A stretch of 64,000 nucleotides of DNA from positions 10,496,001 to 10,560,000 of the forward strand of contig WOAB01000011.1 in assembly GCA_027886185.1 (NCBI GenBank). The letters are read 5' to 3'. The first letter of the stretch is position 1; each line of letters begins with the position of its first letter. This DNA is from Rheum nobile. Lineage: Eukaryota > Streptophyta > Magnoliopsida > Caryophyllales > Polygonaceae. The notes beneath the pieces are model-generated. The model had not been told where the DNA came from, did no database searches, and saw only the letters and a program-made list of their open reading frames with translations. The position numbers and the translations under genes are program-made. This document shows positions 53,624 to 64,000 of the stretch, one piece after another.

Positions 53624-56450
53624 CTAGACTGCCTTTCTGATAAAGGTCCAATCTAAATTATCCTTTCGGATAATCGTAAGAAAATCCTTCAAAATAGGAT
53701 GAACGCTCCTATTAGCACTATTAATACTATTAGAGCAATTCTGACGAAGAAAATTGTTATCACATTCTGGGGAAGCTATGAAATCAACTGCTCGATTCGC
53801 TTCACGATAGCAATGTTTGATATTTATATCTTCGAAGTAAGCCAGAAATCTCCGCGTGTATATAATAATCATGTCAATCTCTCTTGGGGCGTCCCAGATC
53901 CCTTGAAATGCATATATGACTGTGAGGTTGTCTTCTTCTATCACAATCTTCTTGATGCCTAGCTGGTGAGCCTGAGCCACACCTACCCACATCGAAGTTG
54001 CTTATGCATGTAAAACAGAGGATGGATGTATCTCTTGACTATCCGTATAAATGATGTTGCGTAACCTATCTCTAATTAAAAAACCGATTTTAGTATCTCC
54101 ACTACGTCTTTTAGAGCCATCAAAATTCAGTTTGAAAGAACCACTATCCGGTTTTTTCCAGGCGATTTGTCTACTTTGTTTCACATGTTTATGTTTTCTT
54201 TTTTCCAATTCTATGTTGTTAAAAAGTTTGGATGATACTGTGATCTTTCTACTCTGGAAATTGTCTTTTGATCATTCTGGAAAATTATCGCATTCCTGAG
54301 GTTCCACAGATGCCACCATGCAAAGCATGCTAATTCAATTTTTTATATATATCCTTTGTTGAAAGATAGGTTGTCATTGAAATCATCACTCATAATGGTA
54401 GTATCTAGTTCTTCTCTTTGTATTTCTCCTGTTTCTTTGAGTACTTTTTTGTGTAATTACAATTGAAGAAAAGTGGTTTGTGTCCTCAATATATTCTTTG
54501 CAAATGATACATTTGGACGATACTCTATTATAATATATATTGAGTCTCTTAGTAGTTGGTAATGAATTAGAGCACGCTTTCCATAAAAAAATGTTTGATT
54601 TTTGGGTGTAATTTTAGGTGCCATATCCAAGACAAATGGGAGTAGGTTTCATTGTTATTAAATTGTAACAACACCGCTGTCGTTTTTACTGAATATTTGC
54701 CATTGAAGGAAGGTTTCCAAATTAATTGGTCCTCTAAGTCATGAAGTGGTATATTTATTGCTTTGATTTTGTTTGTAAGATGAATTAGTAAGACATTATT
54801 TAGCTTTGTTTCATCCCATTCCTGATTTTCATTTATTAAGTTTGATACTCTTTCTGGTGGGTTTTGGGTATTAGTAATTGGTTTAGGCTAAACCAATTAG
54901 AGCTATTCCTGGATTTTTGGAACTGACTTGCCATTTCCAATTTGCCACTAGAGCTATTCTTGGAGAGACTGAAATAAATAAATCCTTCTTTTGGAATAAA
55001 ATAGACACCTTAGATTTTCACCCACTTATCAGTTGGGAGCGTATTTGCACCCCAAAGGAAAAGGGAGGACTAGGATTCAGGACAACATAAATTAACAACA
55101 AATCCTTACAAATGAAGCTACTATGAAAAATTATAAAAGTTCTGGTGGATTTTTGGAACTGACTTGCCATTTCTAATTGCCACTAGAGCTATTCCTGGAA
55201 AGACTGACGAAGACTTAAAAGTCGAGTAAATTGCCAAGAAAAGTTCTTAGGTTGAATATTAAAAAAATTATTTCCCTTCATATATTTTTCTTTAACAATC
55301 CTAACCCATGATTTATTTGGATCTTTTATAATTTTCCATAGTAGCTTCATTTGTAAGGATTTGTTGTTAATTTCTATTGTCCTAAATCCTAGTCCCCCTT
55401 TTTCCTTTGGGGTGCAAATACGCTCCCAACTGATAAGTGGGTGAAAACCTAAGGTGTCCATTTTATTCCAAAAGAAGGATATATTTATTTTGTCAATTTC
55501 CTCCAAAATACCTTTAGGGAGGAGGAAACTTTGTGTAAGAAAATTTACTTTTAAAATAAGGTTTGCTTGGATAAGAACCACTATTTCAGCTCGAGAGAGA
55601 GAATTGACTTTTCATTTAGAGAGTTGTTTTTTTAGAGAGTGAGTAGCATCGTGAAAGGTGGCATTATGGACTCTTCCACGGATAATAGGGATCCCTAGAT
55701 ATTTTTCATGGTTTCGTGTTATGGGAACACCTAGGTTGCTAGCCAGATTACCTGATAGGGTTGTTGGAGTATTTGAAGAAAAATGGACAGAGCTTTTGTG
55801 AAAAATTATTTTTAAACCTGTCTTTTCCGAGAAATCATCGAGAAAGGTTTTGATATATATAGTAGAGGAGCTGCTAGCTGCTGCAAAAATAGTTGTGTCT
55901 TCTGCGAAAGTTAGGAAGGGGATAGGAGTTCCATTTCTAACCAGCTTGATTCCAATTTTTGGGTTGGGTTTTAGAGATTTGGTTGAATAAGTTTTTGCAA
56001 GGTATTCCATTGCAAGTACAAAAATATACAGTGCCATTAGGTCTTCTTGTCTAATACCGCAAGAAGGCTTTTGAATGTTCCCAGGCTTGTTATTTACAAT
56101 GACTGAAAATGAAGTTGATGTAATACACAACATAATAAGAGCAACAAATTTTTCATCAAAGACAAAATTTAGTAATATATGTTGGATAAAATCCTATATA
56201 ATTTTATCATATGTTTTTTCTAAGTCCAATTTGCATGCCATCCAACATCTCTTTCCAGTTTTCTTCTTATTGAAAGAGTGGAAGATTTCATGTGCTATTA
56301 GTATATTATCTTGAATCGATCTTCCTTCCACAAAAGCTACTTGTAGAGGGTGTATCATTCTTGGTAATAGTGGTTTTAATTTATTTGCTTTTATTTTTGT
56401 TATAATTTTATGTGTTGTATTACAAATGCTAATAGGCCTGAAGTGGTTTA
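53624..56450 (-). pseudogene. LINE ORF2, reverse transcriptase and RNase H, degraded
   Basis: Multiple frames and stops. The RT active-site region reads FAEDTTIF where a functional enzyme has Y/FADD, so the second Asp is changed to Glu-Asp order. The GIRQGDPLSP motif is altered to GIRQEDLMAL. Later parts contain SFFWNKMDTLGFHPLISWE and KEKGGLGFR, typical of plant LINE ORF2. A plant-type RNase H follows (SGSFKLNFDGS, IVIEEDNLTVI, REANRAVDF). A 170-bp inverted copy of part of this gene interrupts it at 54976-55137. Confidence 0.85.
54911..55207. repeat. local inverted duplication within the LINE
   Basis: 54976-55137 on the plus strand encodes the same FFWNKIDTLDFHPLISW segment that lies on the minus strand at 55319-55485. 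It is bracketed by a 60-bp direct repeat (54911-54972, 55147-55207; GGATTTTTGGAACTGACTTG). The two inverted arms could form a long hairpin. Confidence 0.85.
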
Positions 56451-57263
56451 TGTTTAAAGGTTAATAGTTAAATTGTAAAAGTTTGTTAAGAGTATCGAGA
56501 GAAATCATATTAACTACTCCACAACCCGTGTCATGCACAGGATATTTTTACTAAGGTGTTGTTTTAGTATATCTTTAATATTACTTTTACGTGTAAATCT
56601 AATAAAACTATATTATATTATCATAAACCATAGTATTTTATTGAAAATAGTAGTAATAAACTCACAATATTACTAAAAAAGACAAAATTTGAACAATTAT
56701 GTTCACATGTATCATTATAAATTTGTAGAAATTAAAAGAGAAATAATATGTTGAAGTGATATATTATCACAGTAGTATATAATATTAGAAGATATATCAT
56801 TTAACATACAAAAAAAGTAAAATATTTAAAAAATATATGGGTAGGCTTTTTTGTAAGAATGACCCATTTAATAAAAATCGTGTTTCATCAATTCAATGTA
56901 AACAATTATAAAATTTCTTATAATAATTTATTTTCACAAAATAATTACACTTTTAATTAATGTAAGTGATTTTAGAAATTATCAAGTCCATCAATATATT
57001 CTAATGTACATTTATACTAGATTTGAGTAATCTTTGCTAAGAAATGAACTTTTTAAATGTTGGCTGTATTTGCTCAATGCTTAAGGGATTGTTGTTCAAG
57101 GGAATGTAAGCAACTTAAGAACACGAACAAAACAATTAATGTCATGAACAATAAACATTTCTCTCACATCAAGTAAATGATATTTAAATTAAAAACTTTG
57201 GTTTGATGTCTGTAATAAAAATAATACCCGAAACACTATAAAAATCTCGTTAAAATTTTGGGT

Positions 57264-57358
57264 TCGTTTGGATTCTCGAAGATAATGCATTAAATTGCAT
57301 TTAATTGTCACTTTAATGCAAGATAATGCAATTTAATACTTTATATCGAGAATGCAAA
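57264..57358. mobile_element. about 95-bp foldback MITE
   Basis: Ends GTTCGTTTGGATTCTCGA and the inverted GTTTGTTTGCATTCTCGA; the interior is also self-complementary (AATGCATTAAATTGCATTT). Copy A (near 52340) lacks it, showing an insertion. The superfamily is unclear. Confidence 0.7.
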
Positions 57359-58158
57359 CAAACACTTATTTGTTGAAATTTTGATAAAAAAAAGGTGACG
57401 CACGTATAAAGAATGAAGAAAAAACTACAATTTTACATTTAAAAAAAGCTTAATATGATTAAGATGAATTGAGAAATGAATAATTTGAATGTGTTACGAA
57501 AAGTAAGTATAATATTAATCATAAGTTATATATAACTAAATTTGTAATTGTATTTTTATGTATGGGATTATGGATGCATGGTTTCCGACCCAATGTCATT
57601 TGATTCACTTTCTCTTATGGAAGTGATGAGATATTATCAGTATAAGTTATCTTATATCTAGCTTGGTTGAATTTACTTGAACGAACAAAATATAATTGCC
57701 ATAACGTTAGTTGAAGCTCGACATAGGACTTGATAAAAAAATTTGTGAAATCATAGTCGTATAAAAAAATATTTAAAATTTTATTGTATTAATAGTAAAT
57801 AATGAGATCTCAACAAATCAAATCAAATCAAAACATATTGCTTAAATTAAAAAATATATTAGAATGTATGTAAAAAGTCAATTTGTTATGATTTGTTGGT
57901 ACAAATTTTGTTAAGATTTGTTTATTTAAAATTTTCCATTTAATTTGATATAATAAAAAATTAGAAAAACAAATTAAAATCTTTGCTAACAAATATTGAT
58001 ATATTAAATATATGTAAAATGATTGCCTCAATATATACCTTTTTTTATTTGCTTAAAAATTTGAAATATAAGATATATATGATCGGTTACGATATAGTAA
58101 AAGATTAAGGTGATACCTATTCCTGTAATTTTTTTAAAGGTTGGATGATGTGACAATT

Positions 58159-58581
58159 CTAGTGTACGACATGTAGGCGAAACCAATGTGAGGCCACCAT
58201 GGATTCTACCCCAGAACCCACTAGGCAAACAAAAACAGACAGAATAACAACTATAGCGAAAGCAACTAAAAGACTTGAACTTAACAAATTAATGGTGGAA
58301 ATGAAATGAATGTCTAACACAAGGACAACTAGACTTAACAATAATGTCAGAGTACATAACGGAATACAAATGGAAGCCCCATAGCTTAATCTAGCACCAC
58401 CATCGAGCACCTTCAACTCCTCCATGTTGCTATCAAACTGTACAAACTGATAACCTATAACTGAAAAACCAATGGAACCAACATAAAACCCTAGAGTAAC
58501 CTGGGTTAGTAATTGGGATCTTTGCAATGAACCCGCAATTAAATCACAAATCCGTAAACTAAATAGACAAATTACAAACAA
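58159..58581 (-). CDS. unrecognised membrane protein fragment, possibly captured
   Basis: Open frame with a likely start at 58425 (MEELKVLDGGARLSYG). Two long hydrophobic segments follow (ICIPLCTLTLLLSLVVLVLDIHF and SSSLLVAFAIVVILSVFVCLVG). Upstream a branch-point-like TTACTAAC and AG dinucleotides suggest an intron in a 5' leader. It sits in the part of repeat B that copy A lacks, consistent with a gene piece picked up by a Helitron-like element. I do not recognise the family; the protein ends abruptly and may be a chance ORF. Confidence 0.3.
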   Translation of the reverse strand: MFVICLFSLRICDLIAGSLQRSQLLTQVTLGFYVGSIGFSVIGYQFVQFDSNMEELKVLDGGARLSYGASICIPLCTLTLLLSLVVLVLDIHFISTINLLSSSLLVAFAIVVILSVFVCLVGSGVESMVASHWFRLHVVH

Positions 58582-58671
58582 AGTTCAACCAAAGTTTAAA
58601 CGAACATTAGAGTAGACTACTAAGATAATCAAACGAACACAACGGAATCACGACTTAGTACACATGAAATG

Positions 58672-58742
58672 ACACACACACACACACACAACACAACACA
58701 ACACAAACACTACACACATGCACACACACAAATCACCAAACA
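58672..58742. repeat. CA-rich microsatellite
   Basis: A run of ACACAC followed by CACAACACAACACAA variants, about 70 bp. Confidence 0.85.
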
Positions 58743-59869
58743 CACAACACAGATACACTGATTGTCCAACCACAATAATGCCATACATACAAGCAACATC
58801 TGTTCTGCTGACACATAAAAGAGATAGTCACATAAATCAACACAACACATAAAATAGATAGTCACGAAAGATAGCTTAATATGATGTGCATATTATAGTA
58901 GTACCGAAGTTGTTATGCGACTTAGCTGAAGTGTGTGAATGGTTTACGTGGTAACTTTTTTTACGTGTCTTAGCCGTGGCACATAATATGTTAGGATTGT
59001 TTTTTTTAGCACATGATATTTCTAAATGCTAGTATCGTAAAATCTGAAAGGAGATATGAACTAATCTATAAGATTATAACTTTTATTTTCAAAACAACTT
59101 TTAAAATATATAGATGAAGTACATTGTAAGCAAATACAAAATTGATTTGGTCTGATTTTACTGTATAATTCTTCCTAACCACCTCAATATAAATTCGATT
59201 TTATGACTAAAAATATAGATTGTTATTATAAATGTATTTTGAACTTTTACACCCGTTGTTTGCATAAAAAACTTAATAAATTTATTAATTTGTTTATATT
59301 ATTCCACAAATTGGGATTAGTTTCAAAATAATATTAAAGTTGATTCACTTCCTTATTTTATATGTTAAAAATTGACTTAATGGTGTATTACGTTTGCTTT
59401 AAAATGAATTACCTATTTTTTAATGTTTTTGAATAGTATTTTACTTCGTGCCTATGATAGCTCATATTTTCTTATTAACTAAAAAAATATATTTATTAAT
59501 ATAAATATAAGTTAATTCAATCCATGAAATTATATTATTTATAATATTGTTTATTTTAAATTTTAAGTTGATTTGAACTATGAAGATATTAAATCAATTT
59601 CATCATTAGATAGATAAGTTAACAATTAATTGAGATTTTTTAAATTTAATTGTGTAAGATAACAAATCTATAGAATTCTAGAGAAGTAAAATTATAAGAT
59701 GATGTTAGGAAGATCTCGTAGGATTTGATAAGGTCAATAGATTAAAAAATTTAAACTTATTAATTTAAACTAACCACATCGATATTTATGAAGGATTTTG
59801 TATCAGTAATGGTAAAATAAATTTTAAAAAAATGTAAAGTTTGTTAAGAGTATCAAAATAAATCATATT

Positions 59870-60710
59870 AAAAATTTACGGTTTAGAACTAACATAATCA
59901 TAATAAATTATTAAAATTAGCTTAGGTTTCATCGTTCTTTTTATAAAAAACAACCCGTCTATTTTTATTTTGAGTATAAATATTGTATAAGAACCTTATA
60001 TCAAGTTAAAATAATTATATAACAATCTTCATGCTATATAATGAATATAATATTTAATATAGAAACAAATATAAAGTTTAGATTAGTTCATAGGTATTGT
60101 TAAATGAAATAAGCTAATTTCTTTAAGATAATAAAGTTAATTTGATGAGATTTTGTTAATATTTGATAAAATTTTAGAGTTTAAATTTGATTAATTAAAA
60201 AAACAAAGAAAAATTATTAAAGAGGATTAACTACAAAATGACTTGTAGGATTTGTGGGTCCAAAAGCGTTTTGTGGCTAAAAACGCTCTGATGACTTAAA
60301 AAGAGTGAGTTTAATATATAATTATTGATAACTTATGGTTTAGATAATAACATAGTAAATACAAATTAAAAAACTTGGCTTGAGTGTCGTCGTTCTTGTA
60401 TTCAAAAATTCATTTTTATTTTTTTTATTGATCATGAATGTAAATTAGACTCTTATATCAAGTTTAAAATATTTATATAGCAATTTCTATGGTAGAAAAA
60501 TGAATGTGAAAATTAATGTAAATAAATTATAGGTTTGAATTAGTTCAAAGGTATTGTTAAATTAATTAATTTTCTTAAATGAATAAAGTTAATTTGATTA
60601 GAATTTAATTAAGACTTGATAAAATTTTAGAGTTTAAATTAGATTAATTTGAAAAATAAAATGAATTCATAAAATAGGATTAACGATAAAATAACACCTC
60701 ATAAGTTTGA
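59870..60710. repeat. tandem duplication, unit about 430 bp
   Basis: The segment beginning near 59880 (TTTACGGTTTAGAACTAACA) recurs near 60315 (ACTTATGGTTTAGATAATAA), and the two stay similar through TTAGATTAGTTCATAGGTAT versus TTGAATTAGTTCAAAGGTAT and TTGATAAAATTTTAGAGTTT. Diverged, AT-rich, non-coding. Confidence 0.65.
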
Positions 60711-60902
60711 ATTTTGAATTAAAAATAATTATTCAAATCCCCAATATCTATATGTTGAGATTTGGTTAAGAATTATGATGTATATTTTAAATTAGTAATA
60801 TAATAACAAACTAAAAATAAAATAATAAAAAGAAATACCTCAACAATATGGCCTAAAAACATTCTAAGAGTTCAGAAGTAGTGAGCTTTAAAAAAATAAA
60901 AA

Positions 60903-61140
60903 GGTCTTATTTTCTCATTCATTTAGAAAATTGATATATAAGTTAAGGTCAAGATATAAGTTAACAATTAAATGAGATATATGAAATTTAGTTGTATATC
61001 ATAACAAACTGATAGATTTGTTAGCAAAAGATTCCATAAAAGTAACATTAATAAGATGTTCTTAGGAAGATCTTATATGATATTATAAAATAAATTAATT
61101 AAGAAATTAACTTTTCTTAATTAATTGAAACCAAAATGCA
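60903..61140 (+). repeat. further copy of the 3' module of repeat A
   Basis: Closely matches 53232-53515 (CTCATTCATTTA, ATATATGAAATTTAGTTGT, AACAAACTGATAGATTTGTT). A more diverged copy lies at about 59458-59760. It shows at least three copies of this family within 8 kb. Confidence 0.75.
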
Positions 61141-61149
61141 TTTTTTTAG

Positions 61150-62110
61150 GCTATTGCTAACTAGAGCACCCTCTATTTCCCTAAATAGAGCACACTCTAT
61201 ACATATATATACACATTTCTAACTATTTACAACAAATTCAATTTTCATTCTTCAGCTCTCAGCTCTCAACCTCTCTTTTCTCTTCCTCTCTTTCTCATTT
61301 ACCAACTTTAAATCTCTCAAGGGGCTCAAATTGATTCATTTGAGTTTAAGTTCTTCTAAATTTCTTCAATACTACACTACTTCACGTCCTATTTCATCAA
61401 ATCTATTCAAATTAGTGTATGTTGGTTTGGGAATTAGGATTTAATCAAATTCATTAGATTGGTTCAAATTGTAGAGGGTAAAATTAATTTCTATATGTTA
61501 AATTTTTGTAGTTGTACATGTTAATTTGGGTATGATTACTGTTAAACAAGTAAATCCAACCATTAATTTGCAAAAAAAAAAAATCATCGTTGTTCTTGAT
61601 GTGTTCTTTGCTGTTGAAGACGAAGCATGGACTCGTCTGTGACGGACGAGCTCATTCCATCTGTGACAGACGAGCTCAGTCTGTCCGTGATGTATGACAT
61701 ACTTATCTCAAAAAAAAAGAATTTTTTTTATTGAATTCAAATAATTATAAAATAACAAAAAATGTTATAAAAATTTTTAGTGAAGAATTGAAACCATAAA
61801 CAACTGGACCTATAAAATAACAATACATGATGCAATCTAATAATTTAGGTAAAAAATGTCTTACTTGTGCATACATATACACAAATACAAATGATCAAAC
61901 ATGAAATATATGATTTAATGTCGATGGTCTCGGACCTCGTCTGTCACGGAGGAGCACCCTCGTACGTGACGGACAAGGGGTCGGGCTTGGGGCGTACTAA
62001 AGTCGCCACAAGGGAACAAGATGGAACCTGTATTCCATATTTCCATTCCTCTTCATCATTGAGTATTGTATGCGTGTATAATACATTTGTTATAGAAACC
62101 GACTTTTAGT
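61150..62110. other. non-coding region with two small inverted-motif clusters
   Basis: 61200-61330 has a TATATATA run followed by a CT-rich stretch, like a promoter and leader, but no ORF follows. At 61637-61690 and 61941-61985 a CTGTGACGGACGAGCTC motif with inverted halves occurs at 23-24 bp spacing. No gene: the ORF at 61867-62109 has no domain. Confidence 0.45.
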
Positions 62111-63334
62111 TTTTTTGAATGGTATTTCTAACACATGTTTTTAATAGATAAGATAAAAAACTCTTTTAAAAAAATTATTATCCTAAATAAAAAATATTAG
62201 CTTAAATCTATTAAAATTTCTCAATACATTATATTCGATAATATCTTTAAAATAAAGTTTCTTAGTCTATACCATCATTTTCTACATATGCTGTCTTGAA
62301 ACAAAAAATTATACACAAGATAATATTTGCTCTTTTTCAATTGCATGAAATCATATATTTAATTATTGGTAATTAACTGTATAGTTATAATTACAAATAT
62401 TTAATAAGATACTCTTTATTTACTTCAATTCTTAGGGCTTGTTTATCGAGGGATTCTAAAAACTCTACTTTTTTATTCACCTGTTCCTCAATTTCGCTGT
62501 CTCCACAATATCCAAGCATCATGTATTCATTTTTACTATTTTATAAATGGATTCTCAAGGATCAATGAAAGAACCATATCAAATTATAATTGTATCCTTT
62601 ATATTAAGTTATAAATATACCCTTTATACAAAATTATCAATATGCCCCTTAAATATATTACATATAAAATTATTTTTATATTATAAATTGAAAATTTTAG
62701 ATAATTAATACTTGTCTTACAAAAAATTATAAGAAAACAAATATTGAAGAATAAATAAAAACAACAAAATTTATTACATTAAATTGAAGAAAAAAATATG
62801 ACATTGACATCAAATTTCGTAGACGATCAAATGTTAAATGAGAAACTACAAAGCATCATATTTATTGGCACATATTTATCACATTGCCCGGCCTATTTAT
62901 TAGTTTTTCAAAAGAATAACAAAAAAATCAAAATATAGTCAACATGAGTGAAATGACATACATGTGAATGCTTAAATCTTTACTTATTTGTAGATGAAAT
63001 GAATACTCTATGCATCATTTGAGACAATCAATTCAACTCTTTTATAAAAAATTATGTGAAATATACATAAATACTAAATAACCTAAATAACAACATTTTG
63101 AAATGAAACTTGGTCAAACTTACAAATGAGATAAAATAATTCTTCCTTGCTTTTTTTTTTAAATAAAAATGTAAAATATATTAAATTATTATACCTTCAT
63201 ATTGTAAACTACCCTAAATAACAACATTATGATTTATTTGGACATAAAAATAATACAAAGTACATTTTTTTTTGTAAAATCTATTAAAAAGTCAACATGA
63301 GTGTATATGAATAGAGAAAAATAAATCTAGAATT
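62110..63334. other. AT-rich DNA without recognised features
   Basis: 1.2 kb, stops in all frames, no transposon ends that I can pair. Confidence 0.45.
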
Positions 63335-63556
63335 ATGATAAAAAAATTAATGTTTAAATGCCCCAACTTGATGGATTGGTTTTGTACTAGTATAGGCGAA
63401 AAGTATTTAAGCGAACCAAATGCGGAGCTTTTAGTATCCGAATTTGATAAATTCTTCAATAAGCCATTTGAAGCATCGCTCCTCTTCAACATTCTATTAT
63501 TTTTAAATTTTATTCTTTGGAGTATTTATTCCACATCTGAATTGAGACATAACTAA
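63335..63556 (+). CDS. short unrecognised ORF
   Basis: 73 codons. The middle (WFCTSIGEKYLSEPNAELLV, then SEFDKFFNKPFE) has a protein-like composition compared with the AT-rich surroundings and could be a captured exon, but I cannot assign it. Low confidence that it is real. Confidence 0.2.
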   Translation: MIKKLMFKCPNLMDWFCTSIGEKYLSEPNAELLVSEFDKFFNKPFEASLLFNILLFLNFILWSIYSTSELRHN

Positions 63557-64000
63557 ACCTAGTATATATGATTGGTGGACTACTTTTTCTATTGTTAATT
63601 GGATTTAGGGTAGAACCTATTGGGCCCAAATCCGTTAAGCCCAATTAGGCGAGCAGAGAAGTGAAGTAAATCAGATCGAGTGTCAAACAGACCAGCCAAT
63701 TTGAATTTAATGAAGTGACGCGTCTCTGACGGAGTGACCAAGGAAGACAACGGTCGACTGAGGCCAACGTCTAGATCAGTTGAGAGAAACCTTAAGGCTG
63801 TTGCACCAAATTCGCATCCACCACGTCTCTAAAGCTTACGAATCGGGGGGGGGGGGGTGGGTGGGTTAATGTATTACTCATATATTCTTGTAAAAAATAT
63901 ATATAGATTGATAATGTCACCTGTAAACACACATAATCTACTGGAATCATCTCCATCTAGCTCTCGAGTACTTAAAACTATTTTCTCCTTAGTGCATTGT
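63557..64000. mobile_element. LTR-like fragment at the window edge
   Basis: AGTATATATGATTGGTGGACTA and the text after it resemble the TATA region of the TRIM-like LTR at 28006 (AGTATATAAGCTGGTGGACTA). There is a run of about 13 G at 63846 followed by TGGGTGGG. Boundaries are not defined; the element may continue beyond the window. Confidence 0.35.

Larger units (their letters stand above)
53597..56464 (-). mobile_element. LINE retrotransposon, 5'-truncated
   Basis: 2.87 kb flanked by a 15-bp direct repeat TAGTTAAATTGTAAA (53582-53596, 56465-56479), with a short poly-A (T run at 53599-53607) at its 3' end. ORF2 fragments on the minus strand: RT start (HFRPISICNTTHKII, VAFVEGRSIQDNILIAHE) near 56450-56270, RT middle (55612-56133), RT end (55189-55581), then an RNase H domain (53624-54208). 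Endonuclease and 5' end are missing. Confidence 0.9.
56480..59860 (+). mobile_element. AT-rich repeat copy B with Helitron-like start
   Basis: Begins with ACTACTCCACAACCCGTGTC at about 56512 and aligns with copy A over most of its length, but has about 1.5 kb of extra DNA (57480-59030) holding a possible gene fragment. Direct orientation to copy A. No Rep/helicase. Confidence 0.5.

Overview
The window is nuclear DNA of a flowering plant, probably a eudicot. The evidence is a 13-exon plant glycoside hydrolase family 1 gene with GT-AG introns, several plant transposon families (MULE, Athila-like and Copia LTR elements, LINE, hAT, Stowaway), CCCTAAA-type telomere-like repeats, and high AT content outside the transposons. 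I cannot name the species. There is one convincing host gene. Almost everything else is transposable elements, many of them nested inside one another.

Layout. (1) 348-17363: a large MULE with degenerate inverted termini. It carries a broken MuDR-type transposase and, on the other strand, a broken DUF1985/Ulp1-like gene, the gene pair of Kaonashi-type MULEs. The transposase is split at one codon by an 8.3-kb Athila-like LTR retrotransposon (3838-12165) that has gag, protease and a 3' ORF but no reverse transcriptase, RNase H or integrase. (2) 17912-37556, minus strand: an intact beta-glucosidase gene of 516 codons spread over 19.6 kb. Intron 8 holds a young 4.7-kb Copia element. The 8.9-kb intron 2 holds a TRIM-like LTR element, a long-TIR element, a hAT element, an AT-rich higher-order repeat and a 2-kb minisatellite between Stowaway-like ends. 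(3) 37.9-41.4 kb: a Stowaway MITE, a LINE tail and a MULE-like non-autonomous element. (4) 41440-50740: the most interesting unit, a MULE-type transposon with matching inverted ends and three apparently intact genes. These encode a small GRF zinc-finger protein, a 994-residue FAR1-type DDE transposase fused to an OTU cysteine-protease domain, and a 706-residue plant mobile domain (PMD) protein. Its non-coding parts hold 26 copies of a near-palindromic 15-mer (core ACGTWACGT), mostly at an exact 24-bp period, inside both ends, before and within the first part of the transposase gene, and upstream of the PMD gene. (5) 50.9-61.2 kb: two diverged copies of an AT-rich repeat with a Helitron-like start motif. 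A hAT element (itself carrying a 192-bp MITE), a 5'-truncated LINE, a small MITE and a possible captured membrane-protein fragment sit inside them. (6) 61.2-64 kb: AT-rich DNA with no convincing gene, one short ORF and an LTR-like fragment at the edge.

How the parts relate. The 41.4-50.7 kb element looks self-contained: transposase, DNA-binding accessory proteins and a dispersed array of one target-like motif. The layout resembles Arabidopsis VANDAL elements, where an element-encoded anti-silencing protein recognises short repeated motifs in the element's own non-coding DNA. That function is inference here. Exon joins were worked out by hand from splice consensus and reading-frame continuity; they are not supported by transcripts.
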